In this document: positions 42,678 through 53,796 of the stretch, piece after piece | Layout of the letters: each line of letters opens with the position of its first letter | How positions within the stretch are numbered: the first letter of the stretch is position 1 | Source of the DNA: Eledone cirrhosa | Taxonomy: Eukaryota > Mollusca > Cephalopoda > Octopoda > Eledonidae | NCBI GenBank assembly: GCA_964016885.1 | Contig: OZ024742.1 | Span: 118,048,823-118,112,822 of the forward strand | Length of the DNA stretch: 64,000 nucleotides | Reading direction: 5' to 3' | The notes under the pieces: model-generated | What the model saw: only the letters and a program-made list of their open reading frames with translations | Database searches by the model: none | What the model was told of the DNA's origin: nothing | Made by a program: the position numbers and the translations under genes

Positions 42678-45600
42678 TTTGAGTCTCAGTCATTGATGTT
42701 ATTTAACTAGAAAGTTTGTTGAAATGAATATCAAGCCACTACCTGCAGCCTCAGACATTCAGGACGTATCGGAGGGTTCTTGCTGTTCCCAAGCCTGCCT
42801 TTTGAACTGTTCCAAAAAGCGGGGCTAGACTAATATTCTTTAACCATCCTTGGAAACTCTTTGAGTTAGTACCTAGTGTGCCTATGACAATCGGGACGAC
42901 CTTGATTTCATGGCAGTCTCAAATCCTTTTTACTTCCCACTTTAAGTGCTGGTATCGGTTAATTTCCACCTTCTCCTGCTCTTGCACTCTCGTGTCAAAT
43001 GGGCAGGCTACATCCACCAATCAGGCACGATCTTTTTTCCTTGTCCAAAACCACCAGGTCAGGCCTATTGTGTTCTAATTTCTTGTCCGTCTGTATCCTA
43101 AAATCCCATAGCACCTTCACCTGATCGTTTTCATCAGCCACTCATACCTCGTCTCAGAATATGGTAAATTATTTACTTTGCATAGATGCCAGTGGATCAC
43201 CCTGCCTGGGCTAGGTGTTTACACTCAGATACAATATGATCCATAGTCTCCTCTCTCTCTCCACATATACTATACAGTGAGCTAGCCTCCTCCATGTCAA
43301 TATGGTGTTTCACCCACTTCGTTCTGAGGGCCTGTTCTTGCGCAGCCATTAGCATTCCTTCTGTAGCTTTTTTAGGTTTCCTCTTTTTAACCAGTTCCAT
43401 GTCTGTGGATCTCTAAATTCCATTTCCTTAAAGAAGGTGCTATGAAGGGATTTTTCATGAAGGTTGCTCTTCTTCCTTGTTGTTATTTCCTCCTTGGACA
43501 TGCCCTGGTCTATTGTCTTCTCCTTCAGTACAATTTTGAGCAATGGCTCCCACTGTCAGTCACATATTTGTGCATGTTGTTTTTCTCAATCTGAACAAGT
43601 CCTCTATGCTAAGACCTCTTCCACCTTCAGATCTCTTTAAGCAGAGGCTATCAACATCAGTCCTCTTGTGGAACATGTTGTAGATAGTCATTAGCTTCCT
43701 TGTCTTCCTATCCATTTCCTTTTGTTCAGCAACATTCCATTTCAGATTTCCCACACTGTACCTAATAATAGACACAGTTCGGGAATTGACTGCACTTATG
43801 ACATTCCTACTATTTAGATGTGATTTTAATACGCTCCTTACTCTCCTTATGTACTAATATCTTATCAATTCTTTCATTTTTTTGTTCTTGATGTCATCTG
43901 CATCAAGAACACCCAAATATTTGTATCCTTCTTCAGTGTCAATTTCCTTTATCATCTCACCTGTTGGTACCTGGATTCCGTTACTTCTGTTCAATTTACC
44001 CCTCTTAATCACAAGGACTCCACACTTATTAATACCAAATTCCATACATATATCATTGCTAAAAATACGGACAGTGTCAACAAGTACATCCAACTCCTTC
44101 TCACTCTTCCCAAAGAGTTTAAGATTGTCCATGAAGAGGAGGTGATTGATGGTAAGCCCTCCCTTTCCCAACCTGTATCCTGCTCTCACTTTTCGCAGTA
44201 CACTGGACAGGGGCATCAGGGCAAGGACAAACAAATCCCAAGGATTCTCCAGTTGATGTTAATTCTGTTTCCCAGGACTTCATACTTTTGCCCAACAACT
44301 GTCTGATGTTATTTGCCACCTTGAAGATCTCCAGGCTTTTGGTGATCCAAGAATGAGGCACCATGTCAAATGCCTTTTTGTAATCTATCCATCGCATGGC
44401 AAGACCAGTGTGCCTCCTCTTTCAATTCCTCATTACCGTCTTATCAATAAGTAACTGGTCTTTTGTAACACGGGACTTCTTTCGGCATCCTTTCTGTTCG
44501 TCCGGTAACAAGTTGTTTGTGTGGAGGTGATGGTAGATTACCTCAGACTCAATGCCTGTTAACAGTTTCCACATTATGGACAGACATGTGATAGGTCTAT
44601 AGTTGGTAACATTATTACCCTTGATTCGCTCTTTCATTACCAGAACTGTGGTGCCTTTTGTCAACTACTCTGGTACTTCACCTGACATCAAGCAGTCATT
44701 GAACATGATTGCAAATTTAGGGTGGGGAGATTTTATATTTTTAATCCAATACCCTTGAACACCATCTGGGCCTGGTGATTTCCAGTTGGTTATTTGGCCT
44801 CCCCTTTAAAAGTTTCAACTGTGATACTCAAATCAGGTTGTTGGTGTGCTTGTTCACTTATCTCCTTTTGAACTGTCTCAATCCACACTGCCTGACTATT
44901 ATGTTCAACACCTGCTCCCATATTCCTCTCCAGAATGTCTTAGTCTGTTCCGCCTCAGGGATCACGTCGTTGCCTCTTTCTTTCCCTCTAAGCTGTCCAA
45001 ACAACATCTTCTGGTTGTTGTCAAACATGCGGTTCTGTCTATACTGACTAATTCTGTTCTCATACCGCCTAATCTTTGCACTTTTTGCTACAATGCGTTG
45101 CTTCAGTTCCTCTATGATAATATTTAGTTAGCTCTTTCCCCCTAGTTTTGTATTTTATTTTCAATCTATCGTTAGTGTCTATGTTTTGTAGTGACCCATT
45201 CAGTAAAGACTTAAGCTTTCCAATGTCTTTTCTCATTTCCTTGATTTGACCATTCAGTCGTTTCTTCCACCAATGTTCTGATCTTTCTTATTTGTTGTTT
45301 CCTCTCGTTTTTATGCCAAGTAATTTCCTCGCGGTTGCTTTCAGGATATTGTTGATTTGGTGAAGGTTCCTCGCCTCAAGGTATGGGATGACTTTGTTTA
45401 CCTTATCTGTTGTTTCTCTTAACTTTTTTCTGTCTACAAATCTTAGGTTCATAGGTTTTCCACTATCATTGTTCATTTCATCTACCACTAAGTTCAGGAT
45501 ATCAACCAAATCTTGCCCTAGCCCGTCAGCATTCATTTCCTCGAAGGCCGTATCTTTGTTCCAGATGTTATTTATTTCAGCATTCAGATCCTTGTCTGCT

Positions 45601-46072
45601 TCGGATGCTTCCTCAGGTCTCTCAACCTCTTCACCTTCATTTCCCACTGGCTCGTTTGCCTGACATACTCCACTCTCCATTTCCAACTTAATCTCTCTGC
45701 TCAGTTCCTCCAGTTCCAACTCGCTTATCCATCCATTAGTTCTTATTACCCGAGCCTGTGCAGTCAATTTTTGTTCATCTAATTTAAATAGACCAATCTT
45801 GTTCCAGATGTCATACATCCGTTTCCTATAGCCTTTTTCCATGGGGTTACTCTTCAGGTAACATTTCATGACAGTTCTATTCAGTTGGTTCTTGTCCCTT
45901 TCCTTCTTCTTCTTCCTCCAGCACCAGCAGTATTTGCATGACAGCCAGGTCCCTGCTGCTGGGCCAGGGAGCACATGCTGGGTCTTTCACATGTCTTTCA
46001 CATGGCGTTCTATTTTCCTTTTCACCGTTATTCGAACTGCTTAGGTTCGACATTTAAACACTCATATCGAGG
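42678..46072 (-). mobile_element. R4-B1: R4-like retrotransposon, decayed
   Basis: A second R4-like family, collinear with R4-B3. Ends: CTTTGAGTCTCAGTCATTGAT at its 3' side (42678) and GGTTCGACATTTAAACACTC at its 5' side (about 46045). Reading pieces on the minus strand: 45974-45288 (N-terminal), 44664-44422 (NYRPITCLSIMWKLLTGI, DEQKGCRKKSR), 44397-44119 (WIDYKKAFDMVPHSWI), 44234-43854 (LLFMDNLKLFGKS), 43775-43560 (RKLMTIYNMFHKR, EGGRGL), 43400-43197 (CGEREETMDHIVSEC). The GIFQGD motif B is deleted near 44230 and the catalytic loop is FMDN, so it is dead. Confidence 0.83.
45288..45974 (-). pseudogene. R4-B1: N-terminal domain
   Basis: The segment 45905-45760 has NRTVMKCYLKSNPMEKGYRKRMYDIWNKIGLF, a helix-rich, Myb-like block also present in R4-B3, followed by LTAQARVIRTNGWISELELEELSREI, an acidic Glu-rich stretch and FVDRKKLRETTDKVNKVIPYLE. 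It probably binds DNA. The initiating region near 46050 is recognisable but out of frame. Confidence 0.75.
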
Positions 46073-46092
46073 ATTATTATTATTATTATTGT
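46073..46092. repeat. (ATT)n between R4-B1 and R4-B2
   Basis: Six ATT units join the 5' end of R4-B1 to the 3' end of R4-B2. Confidence 0.9.
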
Positions 46093-46147
46093 TCTTTGAG
46101 TTTCAGTCATTAATCTTATTTAACTGGAAAGTTTTTTGAAATGAATA

Positions 46148-46813
46148 TCAAGACACTACCTGCAGCCTCAGATATTCAGGACGTATCCTTGCTGTTCCCA
46201 GCAAGCATGCCTTTTGAAGTGTTCCAAAAAGCGGGGCTGGACTAATCTTCTTTAACCATCCTTGGAAACTCTTTGAGATAGTACCAAGTGCGCCTATGAC
46301 AATGGGGACCACTTTGACTTCATGGCAGTTCCAAATCCTTTTTACCTCCCACCTTAAGTCCTGGTATCGGTTAATTTTCTCCCTCTCCTTCTCTTGCACT
46401 CTCGTGTCGAATGGGCAGGCTACATCCACAATCAGGCACGATCTTTTTCCCTTGTCCAAAATCACCAGGTCAGGTCTATTGTGTTCCAGTTTCTTGTCCG
46501 TCTGTATCCTAAAATCCCACAGCACCTTCACCTGATCGTTTTCCATCACCGACTCTGGCTTATGCTCATACCACTTCTCAGAATGTGGTAAATTGTTTAC
46601 TTTGCATAGATGCCAGTGGATCACCCTGCCTATCACATCATGTCTCCAGCCTTTATAGTGAGCCTGGGCTAGGTGTTTACACTCGGATACAATGTGAGCC
46701 ACAGTCTCCTCTCTCTCTCCACAGATCCTACACAGTGGTCTAGGCTCCTCCTTGTAAATATGGTGTTTCAGCCACTTCGTTTTGAGGGCCTGCTCTTGCG
46801 CAGCCATTAGCAT
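46148..46813 (-). pseudogene. R4-B2: CCHC and restriction-like endonuclease
   Basis: 221 codons: AAQEQALKTKWLKHHIYKEE, CRICGEREETVAHIVSEC (CX2CX8HX4C), and the nuclease core HNRPDLVILDKGKRSCLIVDVACPFD with KEREKINRYQDLRWEVKRIW. Both acidic residues, in RPD and in LIVDVA, are intact; this is the best preserved nuclease core of the B family here. It ends EYLRLQVVS. Confidence 0.85.
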
Positions 46814-47093
46814 TCCTTCTGTAGCCTTTTTAAGGTCTCCTCTTTTTAACCAGTTCCATGCCTGTGGATCTCTAAATTCAGTTTCTCAAAGAAGGCACTA
46901 TGAAGGGATTTTTTATGAATTCATGAATTTTTCATGAATTCCTTATGTATGTAATTCCTTCAATTTTTGTTCTTGATGTCATCAGCCTCCAGAACACCTA
47001 AATATTTGTATCCCTCTTCAGCATCAATTTCCTTTATCATCTCACCTGTTGGTACCTGGATTCCGTTGTTTCTGCTCAATGTACCCCTATTCA

Positions 47094-47486
47094 TCACAAG
47101 GACTCCACACTTACTAATACCAAATTGCATACATATATCATTGCAGTGTCAACAAGCACATTCAACTCCCTCTCACTCTTCTCGAAGAGCTTAAGATCTT
47201 CCATGAAGAGGAGGTGATTGATGGTAAGCTCTCCCTTTCCCAACTTGTATCCTGCTCTCCCTTTTCGCAGTATAATGGTCAGAGGGATCAAGGCAAGGAC
47301 AAACAACAAAGGGGACAAACTATCTCCCTGGAAGATACCTCTCTTGATCCTCACGCCTTCCAAGGATTCTCCAGTTGATGTTAACTCCGTTTTCCAGAAC
47401 TTCATACTTTTGCTCAACAACTGGTTGATGTTATCTGCCACCCTGAAGATCTGTAGGCTTTTGGTTATCCAAGAATGAGGCACCAT
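47094..47486 (-). pseudogene. R4-B2: reverse transcriptase palm remnant
   Basis: PHSWITKSLQIFRVADNINQLL, GVRIKRGIFQGDSLSPLLFVLALIPL (motif B) and HLLFMEDLKLFEKS, where motif C FMDD has become FMED. Motif A lies just beyond the truncation. Confidence 0.8.
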
Positions 47487-47492
47487 GTCGAA

Positions 47493-47532
47493 TTTATTAT
47501 TATTATTATTATATTATTATTATTATTATTAC
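47493..47532. repeat. (TTA)n between R4-B2 and R4-A2
   Basis: About 12 TTA units with one irregularity (ATATTATT). Confidence 0.93.
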
Positions 47533-47722
47533 AGTTGCATTTATCTTGCTTTATGTTCATACGAGTTATCACCAAGTCACAACCAGTGACCTCAAGATAC
47601 AACAAGGTCCGCCATGTTCAAGAAAGAACATACATACTCACACATGCATCTTTAGTGTTTAGACTTGTGATGTACTTATATTGACAGAATCTTTCTTAGT
47701 ATATGGGCAGTTCCCATTAGTA

Positions 47723-49942
47723 CTATCTTCTGGTTGTTGTCAAACATGCGGTTCTGTCTATACGCGGGTTTCTTGGGATCTGCGATAAGTAATCATTAGA
47801 CCCCTTAGGTATCATTCCCAGAGCGCCTACAACCACTGGTATTGTTTTAGTTCTCAATTTCCACACTTTTCCAATTTCTATCTCCAGGTCCTTATACTTG
47901 CTCAATTTTTCAAATGTTTTTATAGATACATTCTTGTCTATTGGAACAGACATATCAATTAGCAGGCATACCCTCTTTTGAAAGTCCTTCAATATTATAT
48001 TAGGTCTATTTGCATCTATTTTTCGGTCTGTTTGGATGCTAAAGTTCCACAAGATTGAGATGTGATCTTTTTCAAGTATGGGAGGTGGTTGATGCTCCCA
48101 CCAATTCTTTTGATGGGGCAGATCAAAATGCTTACACATTATCCAATGTATGTATTGTGCAGCTCTGTCATGCCTGTTTAGGTATTCGGTTGGAGCTATA
48201 GGACAGCACATTGAAATTATATGGTCAATGGTCTCTGGTTGTTTTTTGCATACACGGCATAATGGGCTGCATCCATTTTTTATTATGTTGGCTTGGTAAT
48301 TTTTTGTTGGCTGACACTGATCTTGTGCTGATATAATCAGTCCTTCAGTCTCCGATTTCAGTCCAGAGGATGCCAACCACTGATGGGTTAAAGTTTTGTC
48401 AACATCAGGATTGTTAGCTCGCTCTGGGTATTTTCCATACAGAGGCTTTTCTTGCCATTTCTTAGCCAGTTTCTGTAGCAGTTCTTTCTTTGCAGTTACT
48501 TTTACCTGCTTTGCTTTTTCTGTGTTTTCCATTTCAGCAGTAAATGGGACTTCTGAAATTTGTAGTCCATTACTGTATCTTTGTGCATCTTTTGTAATGG
48601 AATATGATCTTTTGATGCTTTCGTGTTTCAAAACGAGTTTGATCATCCAATCATGTGATTCCCTTAGATATGTAGATAATCCAATTGTTGCAGTTTTCAA
48701 CGCAATGTCTAACTGGATTAACCCACGTCCTCCTTCTTTCCTAGGGAGATATATTCTAACTATATCTGCCTTAGGGTGATGCATTCTGTGCATGGTTAAG
48801 AGTTTTCGAATTTTTGTATCGAGCCTACGGATCTCTGTGCTTGACCAGTTGATGACATTGTAACTGTAGGTTACTACTGGTATGGCAAGCGTGTTTATGG
48901 CATCGATCCTATTCCTTGCATTCAATTCCGTTGTTAAGATTGCTCTTACTCTGCGGTAACATTCCTTCCTTATCCTTTCCCTCATTGTCGAGTGCTTGAT
49001 TCCGTCTCCTTCACAAACACCTAGATATTTGTAAGTTTTTTCTTGATCAAGTTCTCTTATCACGTTCCCCCGATCAAGATTAATGTCTGAACTCTTCAGG
49101 AGCTTTCCTCTGGTGAACGTTGCTTTGGCGCATTTATCTAGTCCAAACTCCATTTTAATGTCATCATTGAACTGCTCCACAGTGGATAATAGCCCTTGCA
49201 ATTGTTCATCATTTTTTGCAAATAGTTTCAGGTCATCCATGTAGAACAAGTGATTAATGGTTTTGTCATAGACTTTATATCCATGTTTTGTTTCATTGAG
49301 CATTTTACTTAATGGTACAAGTGCGATGCAGAATAAAATCGGTGATAAAGAGTCACCCTGAAAAATTCCACAATTAATATTAACTTCTCCAGCTTCCAGT
49401 GATTTTGTTTCACTATTCAAAAGGAGTGTCGTTTTCCATGTCTTCATACTGAATGACAAAAACCTCCTGACAACGGGGGATATTTTGAAAATCTCTAAAC
49501 ATTTTTCAATCCAACTGTGTGGCAAACTATCGAATGCTTTTTTATAATCTATCCAAGCAATCGATAGATTTTTGTGTCTATTATGACAATCTTCCAGTAT
49601 CATTTTGTTAACCAGAAGCTGATCCTTACAGCCATATGAGCCTCGTTTACACCCTTTCTGCTCAATGGGAAATAGGTCATTTATTATCAGGTGGTCATAT
49701 GTGTATTCAGTTAGGACTGATGTTAATATTTTATACATTGTGGTAAAGCAAGTTATCGGTCTGTAATTTTTGGAATTGTTTGTCTCATCATTCTTCGGAA
49801 GCAGGAATGTAATGCCGTTAACTAGCCATGATGGTATCTTTTTTGGCTCCTTAACTATTTCATTGTAAAGTTGGGCTAACAGTGAAATGTGAAGGCATTT
49901 ATCCAAAAGTTTTGTATTTTGTCTTTTCCTGGGGATTTCCAT
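47723..49942 (-). CDS. R4-A2: reverse transcriptase plus restriction-like endonuclease, 739-codon open frame
   Basis: The longest uninterrupted frame in the window. NYRPIT at 59-64, WIDYKKAFD at 130-138 with motif A Asp132, GIFQGDSLSP at 192-201, FYMDD at 233-237, CCHC at C562, C565, H574, C579, and the nuclease at about 645-690. The nuclease motif reads RPN (Asn648) where R4-A1 has RPD, so DNA nicking is probably lost even though the frame is open. The last 13 residues differ from R4-A1 because a 39-bp piece of R4-B sequence (47725-47763) replaces the normal end. The first Met lies downstream of a frame-breaking deletion, so this is not the natural start. Confidence 0.85.
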   Translation of the reverse strand: MEIPRKRQNTKLLDKCLHISLLAQLYNEIVKEPKKIPSWLVNGITFLLPKNDETNNSKNYRPITCFTTMYKILTSVLTEYTYDHLIINDLFPIEQKGCKRGSYGCKDQLLVNKMILEDCHNRHKNLSIAWIDYKKAFDSLPHSWIEKCLEIFKISPVVRRFLSFSMKTWKTTLLLNSETKSLEAGEVNINCGIFQGDSLSPILFCIALVPLSKMLNETKHGYKVYDKTINHLFYMDDLKLFAKNDEQLQGLLSTVEQFNDDIKMEFGLDKCAKATFTRGKLLKSSDINLDRGNVIRELDQEKTYKYLGVCEGDGIKHSTMRERIRKECYRRVRAILTTELNARNRIDAINTLAIPVVTYSYNVINWSSTEIRRLDTKIRKLLTMHRMHHPKADIVRIYLPRKEGGRGLIQLDIALKTATIGLSTYLRESHDWMIKLVLKHESIKRSYSITKDAQRYSNGLQISEVPFTAEMENTEKAKQVKVTAKKELLQKLAKKWQEKPLYGKYPERANNPDVDKTLTHQWLASSGLKSETEGLIISAQDQCQPTKNYQANIIKNGCSPLCRVCKKQPETIDHIISMCCPIAPTEYLNRHDRAAQYIHWIMCKHFDLPHQKNWWEHQPPPILEKDHISILWNFSIQTDRKIDANRPNIILKDFQKRVCLLIDMSVPIDKNVSIKTFEKLSKYKDLEIEIGKVWKLRTKTIPVVVGALGMIPKGSNDYLSQIPRNPRIDRTACLTTTRR

Positions 49943-50263
49943 TTGCTGGTTTTTCTTAGAGCCAAGCGCAATTGTTCAACTGTTATATTTTCCCATATTT
50001 GTTCCTCAAGCTGAGCTGTATCTTTCATTTGTCTGTCTATCCATGGGGCATGTATGTTATGAACTTTTTCTTCGGCCCAGATCTTTTCCCAGAATTCTTG
50101 CACTTCCTCCTTGGGTGGTATTGATTTAGCAGTTATTGTTGACTTACCAATTTTTCTGTAGAAGTTTCTTTGGTTGTTTTTTAACATATTATTGTCCTTA
50201 TAGAATCTAGATCGTTTTTCAAAGCGCCTTATACGAGCAGCTTTGGCCGACACTTTTTGCTTG

Positions 50264-50266
<3 letters not shown>
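49876..50266 (-). pseudogene. R4-A2: pre-RT region
   Basis: KQKVSAKAARIRRFEKRSRFYKDN, NNQRNFYRKIGKSTI, EEVQEFWEKIWAEEKVHNIHAPWI and LRLALRKTSKWKSPGKD, the normal lead-in to RT. The reading frame extends upstream into (ATT)n as poly-Ile, an artefact of the microsatellite. Confidence 0.8.

Positions 50267-50321
<55 letters not shown>
50267..50321. repeat. (ATT)n between R4-A2 and R4-B3
   Basis: About 18 uninterrupted ATT units. Confidence 0.96.
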
Positions 50322-50322
<1 letters not shown>

Positions 50323-50394
50323 TCTTTGAGTCTCAGTCATTGATGTTAGTTAACTGGAAAGGACGTAACGGAGGGTTCTTGCTGTTCCCAGCAA

Positions 50395-50925
50395 TCATGC
50401 CTTTTGAAGCGTTCCAAAAAGCGTGAAGGGGCCAATTTTCTTTAACCATCCCTGGAAACTTTTTGAGATAGTCCCTAGTGCGCCTATGACAATCGGGATC
50501 ACTTTGACTTCATGGCAGTTCCAAATCCTTTTTACCTCCCACTTTAAGTCCTGGTATCGGTTAATTTTCTCCCTCTCCTTCTCTTGCACTTTCGTGTCGA
50601 ATGGGCAGGCCACATCCACAATCAGGCACGATCTTTTTTCTTTGTTCAAAACCACCAGGTTAGGTCTATTGTGTTCCAGTTTCTTGTCCGTCTGTATCCT
50701 AAAATCCCACAGCACCTTCACCTGATCGTTTTCTATCACCGCTTCTGACTTATCCTCATACCACTTCTCAGAATGTGGTAAATTTTTTACTTTGCATAGG
50801 TGCCAGTAGATAACCCTGCCCATCACATCATGTCTCCAGTCCTTATAGTGAGTCTGGGCTAGGTGTTTACACTCGGATACAATGTGAACCACAGTCTCCT
50901 CTCTCTCTCTCCACAGATCCAGCAC
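50395..50925 (-). pseudogene. R4-B3: CCHC and restriction-like endonuclease
   Basis: REETVVHIVSECKHLAQTH, then HNRPNLVVLNKEKRSCLIVDVACPFDTKVQEKEREKINRYQDLKWEVKRIW. Two Asp of the B2 copy (RPD, VILD) are Asn here, so the nuclease is likely inactive. Confidence 0.82.
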
Positions 50926-51371
50926 AGTGGACTAGCCTCCTCCTTGTAAATGTGGTGTTTCAACCACTTCGTTTTGAAGGCCTGCTCCTGCGCAGCCATT
51001 AACATTCCTTCTGTAGCCTTTTTAAGGTCTCCTCTTTTCAACCAGTTCCATGTCTGTGGATCTCTAAATTCAGTTTTCTCAAAGAAGGTACTATGAAGGG
51101 ATTTTTCCTGAAGGCTGCTCTTTCTCCTTGATGTTATTTCCTCCTTGGACATCCCCTGGCCTATTGTCCCCTCCTTCAGTACAGTTCTGAGCATTGGCTC
51201 TTTACTATCAGTCACGTATTTGTGTAGCTTGTTTTTCTCCATCTGAACACAGTCCTCTATGCTGATAAGACCTCTTCCACCTTCAGATCTCCTTAAGTAG
51301 AATCTATCGGCATCACTCCTCTTGTGGAACATATTGTAGATAGTCAATAGCTTCCTAGTCTTCCTATCCAT
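50859..51371 (-). pseudogene. R4-B3: region between RT and CCHC
   Basis: MDRKTRKLLTIYNMFHKRSDADRFYLRRSEGGRGLISIEDCV, PMLRTVLKEGTIGQGMSKEEIT and the start of the zinc cluster (CWICGERE), where a dinucleotide change in a CTCTCT run at about 50905 shifts the frame. Confidence 0.8.
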
Positions 51372-51532
51372 TTATTTTTGTTCAGAAACATTCCATCTCA
51401 GAATTCCCGCACTGTACCTAATAATAGACACAGCTCGGGAATTTACTGCACTTATGGCATTCCTACTGTTCAGATGTGACTTTAATACGCTCCTTACTCT
51501 CCGAAGTATTCAGTTCTTATCAATTCCTTCAT

Positions 51533-52192
51533 TTATTTGTTCTTGATGTCATCAGCCTCCAGAACGCCCAAATACTTGTATCCTTCCTCAGAGTCAATTT
51601 CCTTTATCATCTCACCTGTTGGTATCTGGATTCCGTTACTTCTGCTCAATTTACCCTTCCTCATCACAATGACTCCGCACTTACTAATACCAAATTGCAT
51701 ACATATATCATTGCTAAAAATACGGACAGTGTCAACAAGCACATCCAACTCCTTCTCACTCTTCCCGAAGAGCTTAAGATCGTCCATAAAGAGGAGGTGA
51801 TTGATGGTAAGCCCTCCCTTTCCCAACCTGTATCCTGCTCTCACATTTCGCAGTACACTAGTTAGGGGCATCAGGGCAAGGACAAACAACAGAGGGGACA
51901 GACCATCTCCCTGGAAGATACCTCTCTTGATCTTCACGCTTCCCAATGATTCTCCAGTTGATGTTAACTCTGTTTCCCAGGACTTCATACTTTTGTCCAA
52001 CAACTGTCTGATGTTATTTGCCACCTTGAAGATCTCCATGCTTTTGGTGATCCAAGAATGAGGCACCATGTCAAATGCCTTTTTGTAGTCTATCCATCCC
52101 ATGGCAAGACCAGTGTGTCTCCTCTTGCAATTCCTCATTACCATCTTATCAATAAGTAACTGTCCTTTGTACCACGTGACTTCTTTCGGCAT
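51533..52192 (-). pseudogene. R4-B3: RT palm
   Basis: QLLIDKMVMRNCKRRHTGLAMGWIDYKKAFDMVPHSWI (motif A), IKRGIFQGDGLSPLLFVLALMPL (motif B, with a Ser to Gly change), and INHLLFMDDLKLFGKS (motif C, FMDD intact), then GYKYLGVLEADDIKNK, where a stop ends the frame. Confidence 0.85.
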
Positions 52193-53775
52193 CCTTTCTG
52201 TTCGTCCGGTAACAAGTTGTTTGTGTGGAGGTGATGGTAGATTTCCTCAGACATAATGCTTGTCAACAGTTTCCACATTACGGACAGACATGTGATAGGT
52301 CTATAGTTGGTAGCATCATTACCCTTGATTCGGTCTTTCATTATCAGAACTGTGGTACCTTTTGTCAACCACTCTGGTACCTCACCTGACATCAAGCAGT
52401 CATTGAACATGGTTGTCAGTTTCGGGTGGAGGGATGTTATGTTTTTAATCCAATACCCCTGCACACCATCTGGGCCAGGTGATTTCCAGTTGGTTAGTTT
52501 TTTGGCCTGCCCCTTAAGAGTTTCAACTGTGATACTCAAATCAGTTTGTTGGTGTGCCTGTTCACTGATCTCCCTCTGTACTGTCTCAATCCACACTGCC
52601 TGGTCATTATGTTTAACATCCCGCTCCCATATTCCTCTCCAGAATGTTTTAGTTTGTTCCACCTCAGGGATCAAGTCGTTGCCTCTTTCTTTCCCTTCAA
52701 GCTGTCCAAACGGCATCTTCTGGTTGTTGTCGAACATGCGGTTCTGTCTATACTGACTGACTCTGTTCTCGTATCGCCTGATTTTTGCACTCTTTGCTAC
52801 AATGCGTTGCTTCAGTTCCTCTATGATAATATTTAGCTTTTTCCTCCTAGTTTTGTACTTTATTTCCAGCCTATTTTTAGTGTCTATGTTTTTTAATGTC
52901 TCATTCAGTAGGGACTCAAGCTTTCCAATGTCATTTCTCATTTCCCTGATTTTACCACTCAGTCGTTTCTTCCACCAAGGCTCTGCTCTTTCTTGTCTGT
53001 TGTTTCCTCTCGCTTTTATACCAAGTAGTTTCCTCACCGTACTTGCTGTTGCTTTGAGGATATTGTTGCACTGGTGAAGGCTCCTCGCCTCAAGGTATGG
53101 GATGACTTTGTTTACCTTAGCTGTTGTTTCTTTTAACTTTTTCCTGTCTACAAATCTTAGGTTCATAGGTCTCCCACTATCATTGTTCAATTCATCTACC
53201 ACTAAGTTTAGGATATCAACCAAATCTTGTCCTAGCCCGTCAGCATTCATCTCCTCAGTGGCCGTATCTCTGTTCCAGGTATTATTTATGTCAGCATTCA
53301 GATCATTGTCTTCTTCGGGTGGTTCCTCCGTTCTCTCGACCTCTTCACCTTCATTTCCCACTGGTTCGTTTGCCTGGCATACTCCGCTCTCCATCTCCAA
53401 GCTAATCTCTCTGCTCAGTTCCTCCAGTTCCAGCTCGCTTATCCACCCATTAGTTCTTATTACCCGAGCCTGCTCGGCCAGTTTTTGTTCATCTAATTTA
53501 AATGGACCAATCTCGTTCCAGATGTTATGCATCCTTTTCCTATAGCCTTTCTCCTTGGGGTTACTCTTCAAGTAACATTGCATAACAGTTCTATTCAATT
53601 CTTTCGTCCAGTTGGTTCTGGTCCCTTTCCTTCTTCTTCTTCCTCCGACACCAGCAGTATTTGGTTGACAGCCAGGTCCCTGCTGCTGAGCCAGGGAGCA
53701 CCCGTTGAGTGAGAGTCTGTCACATGACATTCTAGTCTCCATTTCACCGTTATTCGAACTGTTTAGGTTCGACAT
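52138..53775 (-). pseudogene. R4-B3: N-terminal domain to RT fingers
   Basis: 545 codons starting MSNLNSSNNGEMETRM, very close to the element's 5' end, so this is a credible natural start. Residues ~55-90 carry the Myb-like block NRTVMQCYLKSNPKEKGYRKRMHNIW. A Glu-rich acidic spacer follows, then FVDRKKLKETTAKVNKVIPYLE, a Lys/Arg-rich AKIRRYENRVSQYRQNRMFDNN, TNWKSPGPDGVQGYWI, NYRPITCLSVMWKLLTSI and LPDEQKGCRKKSRGTK, where a small deletion at about 52165 shifts the frame. Confidence 0.84.
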
Positions 53776-53796
53776 TTAAACACTCTTATCGAGGAT

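Larger units (their letters stand above)
46093..47492 (-). mobile_element. R4-B2: R4-like copy, 5'-truncated
   Basis: The 3' end is the same as R4-B1 and R4-B3. The coding homology runs up to the WIDYKKAFDMVPHSW region (CACCATGTCGAAT at 47490) and stops in (TTA)n, so RT motif A and everything before it are missing. Compared with R4-B3, about 420 bp are deleted near 46910-46960, replaced by a duplicated TTCATGAATT stretch, and the FSNDICMEF segment is shortened near 47145. Confidence 0.84.
47533..50266 (-). mobile_element. R4-A2: R4-like copy, 5'-truncated in (ATT)n
   Basis: More than 95% similar by eye to R4-A1. It starts with the same 3' UTR (AGTTGCATTTATCTTGC) and stops at the KQKVSAKAARIRRFEKRS region, where the homology passes into (ATT)n at 50267. 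It keeps the 150-bp segment deleted in R4-A1 but has its own small deletion near 49880, which splits the frame. Confidence 0.87.
50322..53796 (-). mobile_element. R4-B3: R4-like retrotransposon, full length but frameshifted
   Basis: 3.5 kb from the CTTTGAGTCTCAGTCATTGAT 3' end to the ...ACACTCTTATCGAGGATT 5' end. Four overlapping minus-strand frames cover the whole polyprotein. No TTA tract is visible at its 5' side (53797), unlike the other copies. It is the reference for the B family in this window. Confidence 0.87.
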
